NCBI GenBank assembly: GCA_040226215.1
Contig: JAVKFF010000100.1
Coordinates: forward strand, 1-7,159
Length of the DNA: 7,159 nt
Origin: JAVKFF01 sp040226215
GTDB lineage: Bacteria; Pseudomonadota; Alphaproteobacteria; DSM-16000; Inquilinaceae
Direction of reading: 5' to 3'
Below the pieces are notes generated by a model, which did not search any database, was not told the origin of the DNA, and was given only the letters and a program-made list of their open reading frames with translations. Shown here in pieces: positions 6,083 to 7,159 of the stretch; position 1 is the first letter of the stretch; each line of letters starts with the position of its first letter. A program made the position numbers and the translations under genes.

Positions 6083-6132
6083 ACCACCTCCCGTCATCCT
6101 CGGCTCGGGGGCTGAGGATGACGATGGGTGGT
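6083..6132. repeat. Extended inverted repeat between convergent genes (REP-like, possible bidirectional terminator)
   Basis: CGTCATCCTCGGC (6092-6104) and GCTGAGGATGACG (6111-6123) form a 13-bp stem with one G-T wobble and a six-base loop. Outside a 3/3 internal mismatch, ACCACC (6083-6088) pairs with GGTGGT (6127-6132). The core shares CGTCATCC with the palindrome at 2321-2350, so both may belong to one repeat family. It lies between the oxygenase stop and the SDR stop, where it could end transcription from both directions; there is no T-run. Confidence 0.6.
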
Positions 6133-6148
6133 GGGCCGCGGCCCCGCC

Positions 6149-7141
6149 TCACCCGCCCGCCGGCCGCACCATGTCGTCCTCGACGAAGGCGCGGATCACC
6201 GCCTCCATCGACTCGTCCGGGGCGAAGCCCAGCGCGCGGGCCTTCTCCCAGCCGAATTCGGCCGGCCAGCCGGCGACGATCTTCTGCACCGCGGGGTCGG
6301 GTTCCCAGCGGATGCGCGCGACCGCGTCCTCGCCGCCTACGGCGCGCAGGGCGGCCACCATCTCGGCCACGCTGTAGGTCTCGCCGGGGAAGTTCAGCGA
6401 GCGCCACGGCCCCAGCGCCCCGTCCGGCAGCTCGTGCAGCTTCACCAGGCCGGCCACCGCCAGGCGCGGCGAGAGCACCACCATGCGGGCATCCCCGGTC
6501 ACCGGGCAGATCGTCTCCTCGCCCTGCAGCGGCTCGCGGATGATCGAGGAAACCCAGGTCGAGGCCGCCTTGTTCGGCCGGCCCGGGCGGATCGCGATGG
6601 TCGGCAGGCGCACCGAGCGGGCATCGACGAAGCCCTTGCGGGAATAGTCGTTGGCCAGCAGTTCGCCGATCGCCTTCTGCGTGCCGTAGGAGGTCTGCGG
6701 CGTCTGCGGCGTGTCGTCGTCCACCGCCGTGTCCCACTTGCCGCCGAAGGTGGCGAGCGAGGAGGTGAAGACGATGCGGGTGCGGTGGTCGGTTGCGCGC
6801 GCGGCCTCCAGCACCGCCAGCATGCCATCCAGGTTGGTGCGGTAGCCCAGGTCGAAATCCTCCTCCGCCCCGGCGCTGACGACGGAGGCGAAGTGGAACA
6901 GGCTCTGGGTGTCGCTGCCCACCAGGCCGGCGACCAGCTTGCGGTCGGCGATATCGCCCTTGTGCAGGCTGACCCGGTTGTCCCCGGGCCGCGGCGAGGC
7001 GGGCTCGACATGGTCGAACAGGACCAGCTCGTCGACCGGCTGCTCCGTGCCGTCGGCGCCGGTCAGGCGGCCGCGCTCGAGAACGGCGGCGGCCAGCTTG
7101 CGCCCCAGGAAACCGGCCGCGCCGGTGATGACAACCTTCAT
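6149..7141 (-). CDS. denD: NAD-dependent SDR, probable D-erythronate dehydrogenase
   Basis: A 330-residue extended short-chain dehydrogenase/reductase. The N-terminal GAAGFLG (7-13) is the Rossmann glycine motif. LFD (41-43) ends beta-2 with the acidic residue expected for NAD preference, and GDI (62-64) follows. The catalytic Ser is in FTSSLATFGG (125-134), and Tyr152 and Lys156 are in SYGTQKAIGE. The stretch SYGTQKAIGELLANDYSRKGFVDARSVRLPTI is characteristic of the DenD group, which oxidises D-erythronate at C2 in four-carbon sugar-acid catabolism. ATG 7139-7141 has GGAAGGA (7148-7154, complementary strand) six bases before it. It is convergent with the monooxygenase operon and reads the other way, so it is probably a separate unit; its usual partners (a sugar-acid kinase and a PdxA-like decarboxylating enzyme) would lie outside this window, if present. 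It could also be a related Gne-like SDR with another sugar-acid substrate. Confidence 0.82.
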   Translation of the reverse strand: MKVVITGAAGFLGRKLAAAVLERGRLTGADGTEQPVDELVLFDHVEPASPRPGDNRVSLHKGDIADRKLVAGLVGSDTQSLFHFASVVSAGAEEDFDLGYRTNLDGMLAVLEAARATDHRTRIVFTSSLATFGGKWDTAVDDDTPQTPQTSYGTQKAIGELLANDYSRKGFVDARSVRLPTIAIRPGRPNKAASTWVSSIIREPLQGEETICPVTGDARMVVLSPRLAVAGLVKLHELPDGALGPWRSLNFPGETYSVAEMVAALRAVGGEDAVARIRWEPDPAVQKIVAGWPAEFGWEKARALGFAPDESMEAVIRAFVEDDMVRPAGG

Positions 7142-7147
7142 GTTGCG

Positions 7148-7154
7148 TCCTTCC
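7148..7154 (-). promoter_or_regulatory. Ribosome binding site of the SDR gene
   Basis: On the complementary strand GGAAGGA lies six bases before the ATG at 7139-7141. This supports the full-length start and shows the gene is complete within the window although its promoter is not. Confidence 0.7.
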
Positions 7155-7159
7155 GCTTG

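Noticed and set aside
4882..6087. A 401-codon open frame on the minus strand opposite the oxygenase gene
   Set aside because: High-GC third positions keep the antisense frame open. The protein has no recognisable family and lies wholly over a strongly supported HpaB-like gene.
6133..6144. A 12-bp perfect palindrome, GGGCCGCGGCCC
   Set aside because: Pure G/C and short; expected now and then in DNA this GC-rich, and the nearby two-tier inverted repeat is a better structural candidate.
1..7159. tRNA, rRNA, CRISPR, transposase or phage genes
   Set aside because: None was seen; nearly all sequence is accounted for by the genes and short spacers listed.

Overview
The window looks like part of a high-GC alphaproteobacterial chromosome. 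Codons end almost always in G or C, Shine-Dalgarno sites are clear, and two GTCATCC-type palindromes of the kind scattered through Rhodospirillales-like genomes sit between genes. The protein types (formamidase-like, HpaB-like monooxygenase, NodD/NahR-type LysR, erythronate dehydrogenase-like SDR) fit a metabolically versatile soil or plant-associated bacterium. The exact genus cannot be read from the sequence.

Layout. 1-2232 (+): an N,N-dimethylformamidase large-subunit-like gene, cut at its 5' end by the window edge and interrupted by one in-frame TAA at 1138-1140. 2233-2400: a short convergent spacer with two hairpins and a degenerate copy of a 23-bp stretch from the 3' end of the formamidase gene. 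2401-3312 (-): a LysR-family regulator. 3313-3431: a divergent, relatively AT-rich control region with a perfect GGCTAT-N11-ATAGCC dyad, a textbook T-N11-A LysR box. 3432-6033 (+): a tight three-gene operon with overlapping ends, encoding a flavin reductase-like protein, a SnoaL-like small protein and an HpaB-family flavin-dependent oxygenase. 6034-6148: a convergent spacer with a strong inverted repeat. 6149-7141 (-): an NAD-dependent SDR resembling D-erythronate dehydrogenase (DenD), probably unrelated to the operon.

How the genes may work together (inference). The reductase would supply reduced flavin to the HpaB-like oxygenase, the SnoaL-like protein would be an accessory or product-handling enzyme, and the divergent LysR protein would switch the operon through the T-N11-A box. 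The oxygenase keeps the HpaB fold, but the positions of the catalytic Tyr and His of 4-hydroxyphenylacetate hydroxylases are Gly104 and Pro152, so the substrate is probably not a simple 4-hydroxyphenyl acid. A two-component flavin monooxygenase beside a formamidase-like enzyme recalls N-heterocycle catabolism, in which oxidative ring opening yields a formamide that is then hydrolysed. The internal stop in the formamidase gene would disable that last step unless it is a sequencing error or is read through.
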